Below the pieces are notes generated by a model. It did not search any database. It had not been told where the DNA came from and saw only the letters and a program-made list of their open reading frames with translations. This document shows, piece by piece, positions 18,364-26,998 of a stretch of 64,000 bases of DNA. The position numbers and the translations under genes are program-made. Source of the DNA: Vibrio marinisediminis (GTDB lineage: Bacteria; Pseudomonadota; Gammaproteobacteria; Enterobacterales; Vibrionaceae); the NCBI RefSeq assembly GCF_014050145.1, contig NZ_JACFYF010000004.1, positions 280,597 to 344,596 on the forward strand. The letters run 5' to 3'. Each line of letters starts with the position of its first letter. Positions within the stretch are counted from its first letter, which is position 1.

Positions 18364-18903
18364 TTATTCTTCCTGGCTTTCTTTCGGAAGGTGCTTGTAG
18401 ATATAGATTCCCGATAGAATAGTGAAGCCAAACGTGGCTGCGAGCAAACCGAATACTTTAAAGTTAACCCAAACATCGAGTGGTAGTTCATGCGCGACAT
18501 AGATATTTAATACCGCACAAAATGCAAAGAAAGCCACCCATGCCCAAGTTACTTTTGCCCAAACGGGCTCTGGTAAGGTGAGTTCTTTACCTAGCATGCC
18601 TTTGATGGCTGATTTACCGATCATGTGGCTGATGGTTAAGCCAATGGCGAAGATGGCATAGACAATGGTGACCTTCCACTTGATGAAGTTGTCATCGTGA
18701 AGAAAAATTGTCATGCCACCAAAGATAGCGACCATTACAAAAGTAATCAGCTGCATTTTTTCGACTTTTTTGTACAAAGCAAAAGTGAGTACTATTTGGA
18801 TAGCGCTGGCTACGATAAGTGCTCCTGTTGCTACGTATATGTCGAATAGCTTGTAGAGCACGAAAAAGATAATCAGCGGGATGAAGTCTATCAGTTGTTT
18901 CAT
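18364..18903 (-). CDS. yciB: Inner-membrane septation/intracellular spread protein YciB (IspZ)
   Basis: A 179-residue integral membrane protein with five or six hydrophobic segments. It begins with the family N-terminus [19 protein letters not shown] and contains HDDNFIKWK and the conserved [13 protein letters not shown] stretch. YciB homologues influence septation and envelope integrity, but the molecular role is unclear. A Fur-box-like sequence lies about 90-110 bp upstream of the start. Confidence 0.93.
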   Translation of the reverse strand: MKQLIDFIPLIIFFVLYKLFDIYVATGALIVASAIQIVLTFALYKKVEKMQLITFVMVAIFGGMTIFLHDDNFIKWKVTIVYAIFAIGLTISHMIGKSAIKGMLGKELTLPEPVWAKVTWAWVAFFAFCAVLNIYVAHELPLDVWVNFKVFGLLAATFGFTILSGIYIYKHLPKESQEE

Positions 18904-18991
18904 TAGTCACATCAATTTATATCGGGATACCGTCAGTCTACCCAAATCATGGGTTAAGACAAAGTAGTTCGTGGCATTATGAAACATTCTA

Positions 18992-19012
18992 TCAAAATGA
19001 GAATCATTTTTG
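18992..19012. promoter_or_regulatory. Fur-box-like palindrome upstream of yciB
   Basis: CAAAATGAGAATCATTTTT matches the 19-bp Fur consensus at about 14 positions by eye. It overlaps the 3' end of a small gene and lies upstream of yciB on the minus strand. Binding is untested. Confidence 0.4.
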
Positions 19013-19231
19013 ATGAGGGATAGATGCCTTCATTTCTTCCAAATATCCTTCACATCGCAGGCTGTCAACTGCGGAAACTAGCTCTTCATCGCTCATCGCA
19101 GAACAGCTTTCTTTACCAATGATTAAGCTTAGATACTGAGGGAATTCAAGCTCACTGAATTGACCGAGACGGTCGATGAGCAAGCATTCGATACCGTGAT
19201 GAATAAGACCATAATAAGTATGACGATTCAT
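19004..19231 (-). CDS. Hypothetical 75-residue protein
   Basis: I do not recognise a family. A very strong ribosome-binding site (AGGAGG, 7 nt before the ATG at 19231) fixes the start, so the 33 extra upstream codons of the open frame are not translated from their own start. The protein is acidic and helical (DEELVSAVDSLRCEGYLEEM), with a His/Tyr-rich N-terminus (MNRHTYYGLIHHG). It lies between luxN and yciB on the same strand. The promoter is in the short gap below luxN. Confidence 0.7.
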   Translation of the reverse strand: MNRHTYYGLIHHGIECLLIDRLGQFSELEFPQYLSLIIGKESCSAMSDEELVSAVDSLRCEGYLEEMKASIPHQK

Positions 19232-19382
19232 AGTGATGCCTCCTAGTAAGATCCGGCAAGTAATTACCGTTCTGATGGACACCTTATTCAAAGCATATAG
19301 AATGCCAACATTATTAACTTGAATCAGCAAAACCGCGTTTCGGGAGTTAACGCAGTGTTTGTTTTCTCAATGTGCAACAAAC

Positions 19383-21866
19383 TTATGCCAACGCAGCCTC
19401 TATGGTTTGCTGTAACTCTTTTTTGGTGGTTGGTTTGGATAAGCGACCGTCCATCGTTTGACTAATTTTTTCTAGTTCGATCTTTCCAGATTCGCCAGAG
19501 AGTGCATAAATGGGCAGGTTTGGATGTGTTTTCTTAATGCACGTCGCGGCTTCAAAACCATTCATTACGGGCATTTGTACATCCATTAAGATGAAATCTA
19601 CCGAATTTCCGTCAAGTATATCGATAGCCACTTGTCCGTTATTTGCCAGGATTACGTCATAACCTAATTGTTGCAGTAGCAGTTTCACTAATTGCCTTTG
19701 TACTTCTTTATCGTCTACGACCATGACGGTGGGGACGTTAATATTGGCGGTTAATTCTGCACTATCATGGCTTGTTGATGATTCCGTCTCTCTTTGCATT
19801 GCTGGAAGGCTAGTAGGCGGTGATGCCAGAGTACTAGCTGGAAAAGAGAGGTGAAACTCGGTGTATTCGTCGAGTTTTGAGTAACATTGTATTGATCCGC
19901 CAAACGACTTCATTACACGTCGACAATACCCAAGTCCAAGCCCACTGCCACCACTTTTGCTATAGGTAAAAAAGTCATCAAATATACGATTGAGCAGTGA
20001 GTGGGGGATCCCTGGTCCGGTATCTCGGATAACTAAGAAATTTTCATATTTACCTAATAAGGTTGTAATCACTACACGGCTTTCAGGGTAAGAGTCGAAA
20101 TAGTAAATAGCATTACGCAACAAATTAAAAATGACGAAGTTAAACAAGGTCTCATTGACCTTGGCACTAAAATCAGGGCTGATGTCGACTTTAATTCGCT
20201 CTCGAATAACCTCCGACTCATAGGCGTAGCGTTCTACCGCTTGGGTAATGGAATGTCGAATAGATGTGTCACAAGTGGGCTCTTGTTCAAGCGATGAGTC
20301 ATTGACTTCACGTAGAATGATGTCAATTAACTGGCGCCCTCGGTCGATGGCCATTTGTCCTTTGGAGAGTTCGAGATCTAGCTCTTCTCGACACGCGTTA
20401 TGATGTAACTTAGCCTCCAATATCTCAAATTGAAATTGGACTTGGGCAAGAGGGTTGCGCATCTCATGGGCAATAGAATTTGCTAAGGCTTGGGCTTGGT
20501 GTACTTTTCGGTCAGCATTAATATAGCCTTGCGCTTTAACAAGAACATGCTGCAACGCTTTTATCTCTTCATAAAAGTAAATTCCCCCACCTTGCTTTTT
20601 CTTGGCGAGTAACAAATGACTCATGTTGTTGTTGTCATCGAAGATAGGCAGCACCAACGCCACGTTGTCAGCGTGCATTTTGTCATAGATTTTTTTCGAC
20701 AGTTGGTTGTTTTCACTATTGGTTATAACGATCTCTTCAATCTCTTCAAATATCAGCACGCTATTTTGGTTATACAGTTGTGATGTATAGAGCTTCTCGT
20801 CTTGCAGGTTAGAAACCAACTGTAAATCATGTTGTTCAATTCCCAAGGCTTTCGCTATTTCGATGAAGGCATTGGCAGTCGATTTTTGAAATTCATGGTT
20901 CAGTGAGCGGATCTGATGGTCTGGTGACAGTTTTTGACCATAGACCAACCGGCTTGAGTATCGGAGCGTTGATTTATATATTTTGTTCCAAGTAAAACCA
21001 GTCACAAGGCAACTGACAATAATGACGACAGTGAAGTCGTTGGTAGAGAGGGCATTCACAACCGTCACTATTGGGGTGATGATTACAATGCTGGTCAAGG
21101 TGATTGCTATTGCAGAGTAAGCAACATGCTTATTACTATAAAAACGCGATGTGAGTAGGCCATAGCCTATCAATAGCATTTCACTTACTGCCAGAGTTGG
21201 TGGTAACCAGACCAGTGAAAAATCGCCCCATAACAGTGGGATGACACCATGCATGACGATGGTTGAGACCATAAATACACATATGCCCGTGAGCATATAT
21301 AACGACTTAATTAGGTGTAACGCACGTGCTCTTTTTGAGTAAAGTAAGATGTTACGGACGGTGAGCAGCAGTAGAAATACCACCGAGCTGAAGAACCACG
21401 TTGCCATCGGACCAACTTCAATAATGAACGAGCCAATACCCTTGACTGAGACCGCAGAAATCGTTTTACCTGGCTGGAGATTTACATAAAGTGCAAACAG
21501 AGTTAAACCGCATAGTATGGCGATTTGTAAGTGGCGAGAACGGCGGGTATCGACATCAAAAACCAGAATGTTAGTGATGAGACAAGCAAAGGCAAATGCT
21601 GAAAAAGAAACAAGATTTGCAAACAGAGCAAAATTCAGTACCACCGACTCATCGACCCGAGTGAGAAGTGGTGAATAAAAGAATGTGTTGCTCAATACCC
21701 AAAGGAGAATGGAGGTGGAGTATGCAATGTAAGAGAAACCGACTCGTTTATCGAAACTAGAACGCGCGATGCGAAATGATCGAATAAAATAGATAAGCCA
21801 CCCAGCAATGACTGCCGAGACACCAGCCAAGATGACAAAAATAGGGTGCGAAATTGAATCAAACAT
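19383..21866 (-). CDS. luxN: LuxN-type hybrid sensor kinase, acyl-homoserine-lactone receptor
   Basis: A membrane-bound quorum-sensing kinase/phosphatase that, in V. harveyi, responds to HAI-1 and feeds LuxU/LuxO. The 827 residues comprise about nine membrane segments (1-300), a histidine-kinase domain with SIAHEMRNPLAQ (H467), an ATPase with N-, G1- and G2-box features (NLLRNAIYYF, RDTGPGIP, GGSGLGLGYC) and a receiver with phosphoacceptor D762 (MDVQMP). F158-F159, W220 and S228 fall four residues before the V. harveyi ligand-pocket residues F162-F163, W224 and S232 as I recall them. H467 likewise matches H471. No luxM synthase gene lies upstream, where it is expected. Confidence 0.87.
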   Translation of the reverse strand: MFDSISHPIFVILAGVSAVIAGWLIYFIRSFRIARSSFDKRVGFSYIAYSTSILLWVLSNTFFYSPLLTRVDESVVLNFALFANLVSFSAFAFACLITNILVFDVDTRRSRHLQIAILCGLTLFALYVNLQPGKTISAVSVKGIGSFIIEVGPMATWFFSSVVFLLLLTVRNILLYSKRARALHLIKSLYMLTGICVFMVSTIVMHGVIPLLWGDFSLVWLPPTLAVSEMLLIGYGLLTSRFYSNKHVAYSAIAITLTSIVIITPIVTVVNALSTNDFTVVIIVSCLVTGFTWNKIYKSTLRYSSRLVYGQKLSPDHQIRSLNHEFQKSTANAFIEIAKALGIEQHDLQLVSNLQDEKLYTSQLYNQNSVLIFEEIEEIVITNSENNQLSKKIYDKMHADNVALVLPIFDDNNNMSHLLLAKKKQGGGIYFYEEIKALQHVLVKAQGYINADRKVHQAQALANSIAHEMRNPLAQVQFQFEILEAKLHHNACREELDLELSKGQMAIDRGRQLIDIILREVNDSSLEQEPTCDTSIRHSITQAVERYAYESEVIRERIKVDISPDFSAKVNETLFNFVIFNLLRNAIYYFDSYPESRVVITTLLGKYENFLVIRDTGPGIPHSLLNRIFDDFFTYSKSGGSGLGLGYCRRVMKSFGGSIQCYSKLDEYTEFHLSFPASTLASPPTSLPAMQRETESSTSHDSAELTANINVPTVMVVDDKEVQRQLVKLLLQQLGYDVILANNGQVAIDILDGNSVDFILMDVQMPVMNGFEAATCIKKTHPNLPIYALSGESGKIELEKISQTMDGRLSKPTTKKELQQTIEAALA

Positions 21867-21971
21867 TTGCCCACTCGGCAGCTTGGAAGCGCTTTTTCAT
21901 ACGATGATTCGCTTGCAGTTGATGGTAAAAAACGACGGTGACTACATCCATATAAATCAGCATTATGTTTA
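21858..21971 (-). pseudogene. Possible luxM 3' relic overlapping the luxN start
   Basis: A short minus-strand frame reads LNIMLIYMDVVTVVFYHQLQ, then ANHRMKKRFQAAEWANV, and stops at a TGA lying inside the luxN start region (ATGTTTGA). That overlap is typical of a translationally coupled upstream gene. In luxMN operons that gene is luxM, so this may be its surviving C-terminal end. I could not confirm homology, and it may be chance. Confidence 0.3.
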
Positions 21972-22493
21972 ATTACTACTTTTGTCGTAAATTTATCCAC
22001 ATTTTGACCTCTCTTGTAAACTACAGTCATACGCGTTATGTCGCATTATCTACTAGTTTTTTATCAACTCGGCTCATTTTCGAAGTGAGTAGATAATGGC
22101 TGGATGACTGGCTGTAGTTTGCTTTGGCTCAAATCGGGTTATTTTATAGCTGGGGGTGAGATAACCAGATGTAATTTATATACTTACCGAGATCTCACAA
22201 AATTTTTGTTTTTTACTGTTAGTCTTATATTTTGTTTTGTTGCTAATTTACAGATAAACGAACTGCTATTATTGACAATTGCTAAGGATAATTTCGTATT
22301 TCTGACCAAATTAGTAATTATATCTAACTGATTTGTATGAATTTTCGCTATATTGACATAAAAATGTTGGCGAAAATCATAAGGTTGGCATACACTTCCA
22401 ATTGATATACCTATGTCATTGATTGACGAGGCGAAATGCTTTGGCGCTGTCGTAATGGCAGTGATGTTTAACACAGCTTTTGAGGATTATTCT
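21972..22493. other. Intergenic region between luxN and ihfA
   Basis: About 520 bp, strongly AT-rich, with no credible gene. Minus-strand and plus-strand frames here give non-family-like translations. The region holds the ihfA promoter and, unless luxN is expressed from further away, the luxN promoter. The open frame fused to ihfA upstream (from 22413) is unlikely to be translated, because ihfA has its own ribosome-binding site. Confidence 0.5.
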
Positions 22494-22790
22494 ATGGCGC
22501 TCACAAAAGCCGACTTGGCCGAGAACCTGTTTGAAAAGCTTGGATACAGTAAACGAGATGCCAAGGAAACGGTTGAGGCATTTTTTGAAGAGATTCGCAA
22601 AGCGCTTGAGAATGGCGAACAAGTGAAACTTTCAGGATTTGGCAACTTTGACCTACGCGAAAAAAATGAACGTCCAGGCCGAAACCCGAAAACAGGTGAG
22701 GACATTCCAATTAGCGCGCGCCGTGTCGTAACGTTCCGTCCTGGGCAAAAACTAAAAGCTCGTGTAGAGACGATTGACGGCGAAAGTTAA
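22494..22790 (+). CDS. ihfA: Integration host factor subunit alpha
   Basis: A DNA-bending nucleoid protein that forms a heterodimer with IhfB. From ATG 22494 (GAGG eight bases upstream) it has 98 residues and starts [17 protein letters not shown] as expected. The DNA-inserting proline arm is in [14 protein letters not shown], and the C-terminus follows [14 protein letters not shown]. In many gammaproteobacteria ihfA lies directly after pheT. Here pheT ends 28 kb to the right and other genes follow it. Confidence 0.96.
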   Translation: MALTKADLAENLFEKLGYSKRDAKETVEAFFEEIRKALENGEQVKLSGFGNFDLREKNERPGRNPKTGEDIPISARRVVTFRPGQKLKARVETIDGES

Positions 22791-22885
22791 AGCGTTATCG
22801 ATGGATCGATTTCCGGCTGTTGCTTAGAATTTATTTTTGTTTGCACGAATTTTTGTACAAAGCTTAAGTAAACGACAAGTGATAG

Positions 22886-22915
22886 AAAAACACCCAAGCA
22901 TGCTTGGGTGTTTTT
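22886..22915. terminator. Bidirectional terminator between ihfA and yciU
   Basis: A perfect 30-bp palindrome, AAAAACACCCAAGCA plus its complement, is flanked by A/T-rich ends that serve both convergent genes. Confidence 0.9.
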
Positions 22916-22933
22916 GCATCTATCGAAACGTAG

Positions 22934-23254
22934 TTAATCGCGTTTCCATAAAATATGACAGAACTTGTTGTCAGGATCACGGCTTACTAGCAAGCGAGCA
23001 AAAACATCATCCAAAACGTCATTTTCTTCGTTAACGAGACCAACACGCACTTCCGCATAGGTTTCTTTGTCAACGTCAAAACCCACGTGTGCTACCCAAT
23101 CGTCACCTGTTTCAACCAGTTCAGCGGCGCCACGATCTTCAAATTGAGCAGTAAATAGAATGACATCAACGGCTTCGAGGTTATCTGGTGCCATTTCCAA
23201 GAAAATGTCGTAAGCGGTGTCTATCACATCATCGTAAGAAATCAGTTCAGTCAT
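22934..23254 (-). CDS. yciU: YciU family protein, double-stranded-DNA mimic type
   Basis: A 106-residue, strongly acidic protein of the HI1450/YciU family (DUF440). Its negative surface has been proposed to mimic DNA and to sequester DNA-binding proteins. Runs such as SYDDVIDTAYDIFLEMAPDN and NEENDVLDDVFARLL show the family pattern. Its start lies 2 bp after the efpL stop codon, so it is translated from the same message as a translation factor. The functional link is unknown. Confidence 0.88.
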   Translation of the reverse strand: MTELISYDDVIDTAYDIFLEMAPDNLEAVDVILFTAQFEDRGAAELVETGDDWVAHVGFDVDKETYAEVRVGLVNEENDVLDDVFARLLVSRDPDNKFCHILWKRD

Positions 23255-23256
23255 AA

Positions 23257-23823
23257 TTATGCACGGCTCATGTATTTACGTTCTGCAGTGTTCACAATGA
23301 TACGATCGCCAGGTGCGATGTATTCAGGAACTTGTACCGTCAAGCCAGTCGATAGGCGAGCAGGTTTTGTACGAGCTGAAGCTGAAGCACCTTTGATTGA
23401 AGGGTCAGTTTCTTCGATTACTAGTTCAACTGTTGCTGGTAGTTCAATAGCAACAGGGTTACCGTCAACTAGAACAACCATCACACCTTGAATTTCTTCA
23501 GTGATGAACATTAGATCGTCTTCAATGTCCGCTTTCTTAAACGTGAACTGAGTGTAATCTTCATTGTCCATGAAAATGTACTCGTCGCCATCGACGTAAG
23601 AGAAAGACACAGCGCGCTTAAACATATCTACTGTTTCAACAACGTCGTCTGATTTGAAGCGCTCGTCAGAACGTGCACCTGTATTCAAATCAACGCAACG
23701 TAGCTTATAGATTTTAGCTCCGCCACGACCACCAGGGGTAGTCACTTCGATATCTCTAATTAGTAGAGTTTTGCCGTTTGAATTGATAGCAAAACCTTTC
23801 TTTAGCTCACTTGCCTTAGGCAT
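23257..23823 (-). CDS. efpL: Elongation factor P-like protein (YeiP/EfpL)
   Basis: A three-domain EF-P paralogue of 188 residues that helps ribosomes over difficult sequences. The N-terminal KOW-like domain has the tip loop PGGRGGAK, where an arginine replaces the modified lysine of EF-P. The central domain has FSYVDGDEYIFMD and the C-terminal domain ends with VPEYIAPGDRI and ERKYMSRA. The ATG at 23823 has AAGGAA seven bases upstream. The two preceding codons of the open frame are not needed. Confidence 0.92.
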   Translation of the reverse strand: MPKASELKKGFAINSNGKTLLIRDIEVTTPGGRGGAKIYKLRCVDLNTGARSDERFKSDDVVETVDMFKRAVSFSYVDGDEYIFMDNEDYTQFTFKKADIEDDLMFITEEIQGVMVVLVDGNPVAIELPATVELVIEETDPSIKGASASARTKPARLSTGLTVQVPEYIAPGDRIIVNTAERKYMSRA

Positions 23824-23956
23824 GAACAATTTCCTTCATATGAGTTATAAGGGCGGCATTATATACCCAAGTAAATGGAAGAAGCTATTTCAACTCGCAC
23901 GGAAATCACGTGAAATGTGCAAATAGCTACTCGATTATCTTGATTGAAAGGGGACA

Positions 23957-24769
23957 GTGAGAGAACATACTAGGCTAATTGAAATAGCTTCAGATTCTTT
24001 GATGATTTTATCGGTAATTGACCCTAAACAACCATTTCAACAAGATTATAGTCAAGCTGTGCAAGATCTCGTCAATTTCTTGCGTTCGGGACTGGGTGAT
24101 AATCTCCACAGCGTTTATGTGTACGGTAGCGTTGCACGTAAAACTGCCTCTCCACATCGTTCCAATCTTGACGTGATAGTCGTTACTCATCAGAGTTTTA
24201 GCCAACAGCGCATGACGCTTTTTAACACCGTAAAATGGAAATTCCAAAAAACTTATTCGCATGTGACAGAAGTTAGCTTCAAAACCGCGTTGGTGAGTGA
24301 AGTGGCGTCACTAGACAGTATTTTCTCTTGGGGTTTTCTTTTGCGCCACTGCGCTGTGTGTGTATTCGGTGAAGATCTGTCGGAGTGTTTTGGGGATTAT
24401 GAGCCAAGTTGGGAGATTGCCAAATACTGGAACAATGATGTTGAAGATTGGCTTGCGGTGTATCGTAATCGAGTTGCACTCGCTAAAGACGACAGTGAAC
24501 TACTCAAGTCTCAACATCTCATTGCCAAAAAAATGCTTCGAGCGAGTTATTCATTGGTTATTCCAAGAGATCGCGCATGGCATGACTCTCCGATAGCGTG
24601 TGGCAAACAGTTCTTGCATTACCACCCTGAAATGCGTGTGGAAATAGAGCGGCTGGTGATCATGCTATCACAGCGCGTTATTGCTAAACGATCAACCATT
24701 GGCATGATTGATTCGTACGGGAAATGGTTGGCTGAACGTTATAAAAAAACCGAATTTCGAATTGGTTAG
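23957..24769 (+). CDS. Nucleotidyltransferase-like protein with altered active site
   Basis: A 270-residue protein with an N-terminal Pol-beta-type nucleotidyltransferase domain (VYVYGSVARKTA, residues about 54-65) and a helical C-terminal half. The fold resembles aminoglycoside nucleotidyltransferases and MNT-like proteins. The usual GS-x-DxD metal site reads SNLDVIVV, so the first aspartate is an asparagine. The GTG start has AAAGGGGACA before it. No partner HEPN gene adjoins it, although the C-terminal helical part could be an internal HEPN-like region. Function unknown. Confidence 0.7.
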   Translation: MREHTRLIEIASDSLMILSVIDPKQPFQQDYSQAVQDLVNFLRSGLGDNLHSVYVYGSVARKTASPHRSNLDVIVVTHQSFSQQRMTLFNTVKWKFQKTYSHVTEVSFKTALVSEVASLDSIFSWGFLLRHCAVCVFGEDLSECFGDYEPSWEIAKYWNNDVEDWLAVYRNRVALAKDDSELLKSQHLIAKKMLRASYSLVIPRDRAWHDSPIACGKQFLHYHPEMRVEIERLVIMLSQRVIAKRSTIGMIDSYGKWLAERYKKTEFRIG

Positions 24770-24922
24770 TACTAATTGAGATACCTCACACAATTTGAGG
24801 TAATTGATGTGTATACCACTACACTAGCCAGCAACGATTGCTTAAATTGATTCGACTCACATCTTCTTGCAAATTATTGATTTAGTATGAAATTAATGTT
24901 TGTTCAAGGATGAGCTACGAGA

Positions 24923-26998
24923 TTGTCAAATAGAGTCGGTCACTATTTTGAAGGATTCAAAAAGCTACTAACGGAGCAGTTGCAGGCTATTCGCGAAGGT
25001 TTGCTTTGGATTCTGCCTAGCTTGATGATCATTTCGTTGATCTTATTTGTGGCTTCGCTTGGAGAGTTCATCTTTGGCAAAGATGAACAATGGGTTAAAA
25101 CCCTATTTGAGCTTTACTACTTCGTTAACGAACTCTTTCCCATCTTACTAACCGCCGCTTTAGCCTATATTCTTGCCATGCGCTGGCGCTTACCTCGTCC
25201 ACCTATCGCCTTAGTATTGATTGTTTATCTGTCGGTATTTAATCAACTTGTCAGCGTACAAGAGAGCTCTGTTGTCTTTGAGTTATTGATTTCATTAGTG
25301 ACGCCACTGTATGCTGTCCCAATGATTGCCTATATCTATGGGCTACGTTGGGTAAAGTTTGTCACCAATAACCACTTGGGGCGGATTGTTAAAGAGTCTT
25401 TGAACTTAATCTTGCCGTGTATTGTGGTTGGTATCGTCGTTTTAGTCATTAATACTTCGTTGATTCTACTTATTGAATCAAGCAGTTTGCTCACGCTTTT
25501 TACCCTCAACTACAGTGATTCTCCGCTCGAGTTTGGCGTGATCTTTGCCATGCTCAATTCATTCTTCTGGTTTCTTGGCGTCCATGGTTATTATGCGCTG
25601 CTCCCCTTGGTTGATATATTGCAAAATGCCGTGGATGTGGCGCAATACGATGTCATGACCAATGGCAGTTCTGGATATTTCGTTAATCACTCATTTATGG
25701 CGGTGTTTACTTTTGTTGGTGGTGCAGGGTCGACACTTGGGTTAGTGATGGCGTTGCTGCTATTTAGCAACAATCGTGCTTACAGACTGATTGCCATGGC
25801 AAGCTTGCCGCTCGGTATGCTCAATATCAACGAAGTGCTGTTATTTGGTCTGCCAATTATATTTAATCCGCGTCTTTTCATTCCTTTTTTACTCGCCCCA
25901 GTGGCGAATACTGTAGTGGCCTACTTGGCTGTTAGCTTAGGTTGGGTTGCTGTCCCGGTAACTGGGATGCCTTTTAGTAGTCCTGTTTTTGTTAATGCTT
26001 GGATAGTGACGCAAGGTGATATTAATGCCAGTTTACTGCAGCTTTTTAACATTGGGGTTTCTTGTTTAGTTTATGCGCCGTTTGTATTGCTGCACAATCG
26101 CACTAGCAGCGCGAAAACAATTCCTTTTTCCTCTTTTGATACTACGTATTCGCGTAGAGCTGAGGAAGCGCATACTTTAAGTGATGATCGTGTGGGTCAG
26201 TTGGTGAGTGCGCATAGACATCAGCAAGATCTTGAGAGCAAACTTCACACCTTAAGCGATAAAGAATTTTGTTTGGAGTATCAACCACAAGTGTGTCGGG
26301 TTACTGGGCAAGTCATTGGTTGTGAGGCTCTGATTCGTTCAATGGATAAGCAAGGTTCTATTGAATATCCCGGTACGTTTTTACCTGCTTTCGAGCAAGC
26401 GGGATTGATGAAAGATATTGATCGCTGGGCCGTCATTCAAGTTGTGCACGATCTAAAAATTGCTATTGCAGAAGGGTGGGCAATACCAACCAGCGTCAAC
26501 CTAACGCCAGAAACGATACTTGATGCGGATCTTATGGAGCAAATCACTGCGTATATAAGCCGAGTCGGTGAGTATGTGCATGTTGAAATTACCGAAGAAT
26601 CCTTGCTCAAAGATCGAGATAAAGTCGAGGCTTCACTACATGCGCTGCATAAGGTAGGGGCAAAAATCTATATTGATGATTTTGGTTCAGGCTTCTCTTC
26701 TTTGAGTTATCTTACGATGTTTGATGTCGATGCGATTAAACTTGATCGCAGTTTCATTCATACGATTGAGAATATCAAAGGTCAAAAGGTATTCAATGGC
26801 TTGATCAGTGTCGCTCAAGATCTTGATTTGGCCGTAGTTGTGGAAGGGGTTGAAACGGAAGCTCAATTGGAGCGTATTCCATTGAGAAACCATTTATCAA
26901 TCCAAGGCTGGTATTACAGCAAATCCATTCCACTAAAAGCATTGCGCGAATACATTACAACGCGAAATATGACCAATGTGGAACTAGAACAAACCTAA
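24923..26998 (+). CDS. PTS EIIC-EAL fusion, predicted c-di-GMP phosphodiesterase
   Basis: The 691-residue protein has an N-terminal membrane domain of about 400 residues resembling a PTS lactose/cellobiose-type EIIC permease, then a cytoplasmic EAL domain (about 440-680). Metal and catalytic residues are intact: CEALIR, VNLTPE, HVEITEE, IDDFGSGFSS, IKLDRSF, VVEGVET and QGWYYS. No EIIA or EIIB domain is present, so the membrane part may sense rather than transport sugar. The start is TTG, with AAGGATGAG upstream and a stop codon three codons before it. The 3' end overlaps polB by 15 bp, tail to tail. Confidence 0.9.
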   Translation: MSNRVGHYFEGFKKLLTEQLQAIREGLLWILPSLMIISLILFVASLGEFIFGKDEQWVKTLFELYYFVNELFPILLTAALAYILAMRWRLPRPPIALVLIVYLSVFNQLVSVQESSVVFELLISLVTPLYAVPMIAYIYGLRWVKFVTNNHLGRIVKESLNLILPCIVVGIVVLVINTSLILLIESSSLLTLFTLNYSDSPLEFGVIFAMLNSFFWFLGVHGYYALLPLVDILQNAVDVAQYDVMTNGSSGYFVNHSFMAVFTFVGGAGSTLGLVMALLLFSNNRAYRLIAMASLPLGMLNINEVLLFGLPIIFNPRLFIPFLLAPVANTVVAYLAVSLGWVAVPVTGMPFSSPVFVNAWIVTQGDINASLLQLFNIGVSCLVYAPFVLLHNRTSSAKTIPFSSFDTTYSRRAEEAHTLSDDRVGQLVSAHRHQQDLESKLHTLSDKEFCLEYQPQVCRVTGQVIGCEALIRSMDKQGSIEYPGTFLPAFEQAGLMKDIDRWAVIQVVHDLKIAIAEGWAIPTSVNLTPETILDADLMEQITAYISRVGEYVHVEITEESLLKDRDKVEASLHALHKVGAKIYIDDFGSGFSSLSYLTMFDVDAIKLDRSFIHTIENIKGQKVFNGLISVAQDLDLAVVVEGVETEAQLERIPLRNHLSIQGWYYSKSIPLKALREYITTRNMTNVELEQT

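Noticed and set aside
21692-22030. 112-codon minus-strand frame overlapping the luxN start
   Set aside because: It covers the luxN signal region in another frame and its translation has no family pattern. The short coupled frame next to it is the better candidate for a luxM relic.
22104-22331. 75-codon plus-strand frame before ihfA
   Set aside because: AT-rich sequence gives a hydrophobic translation, with no start signal.
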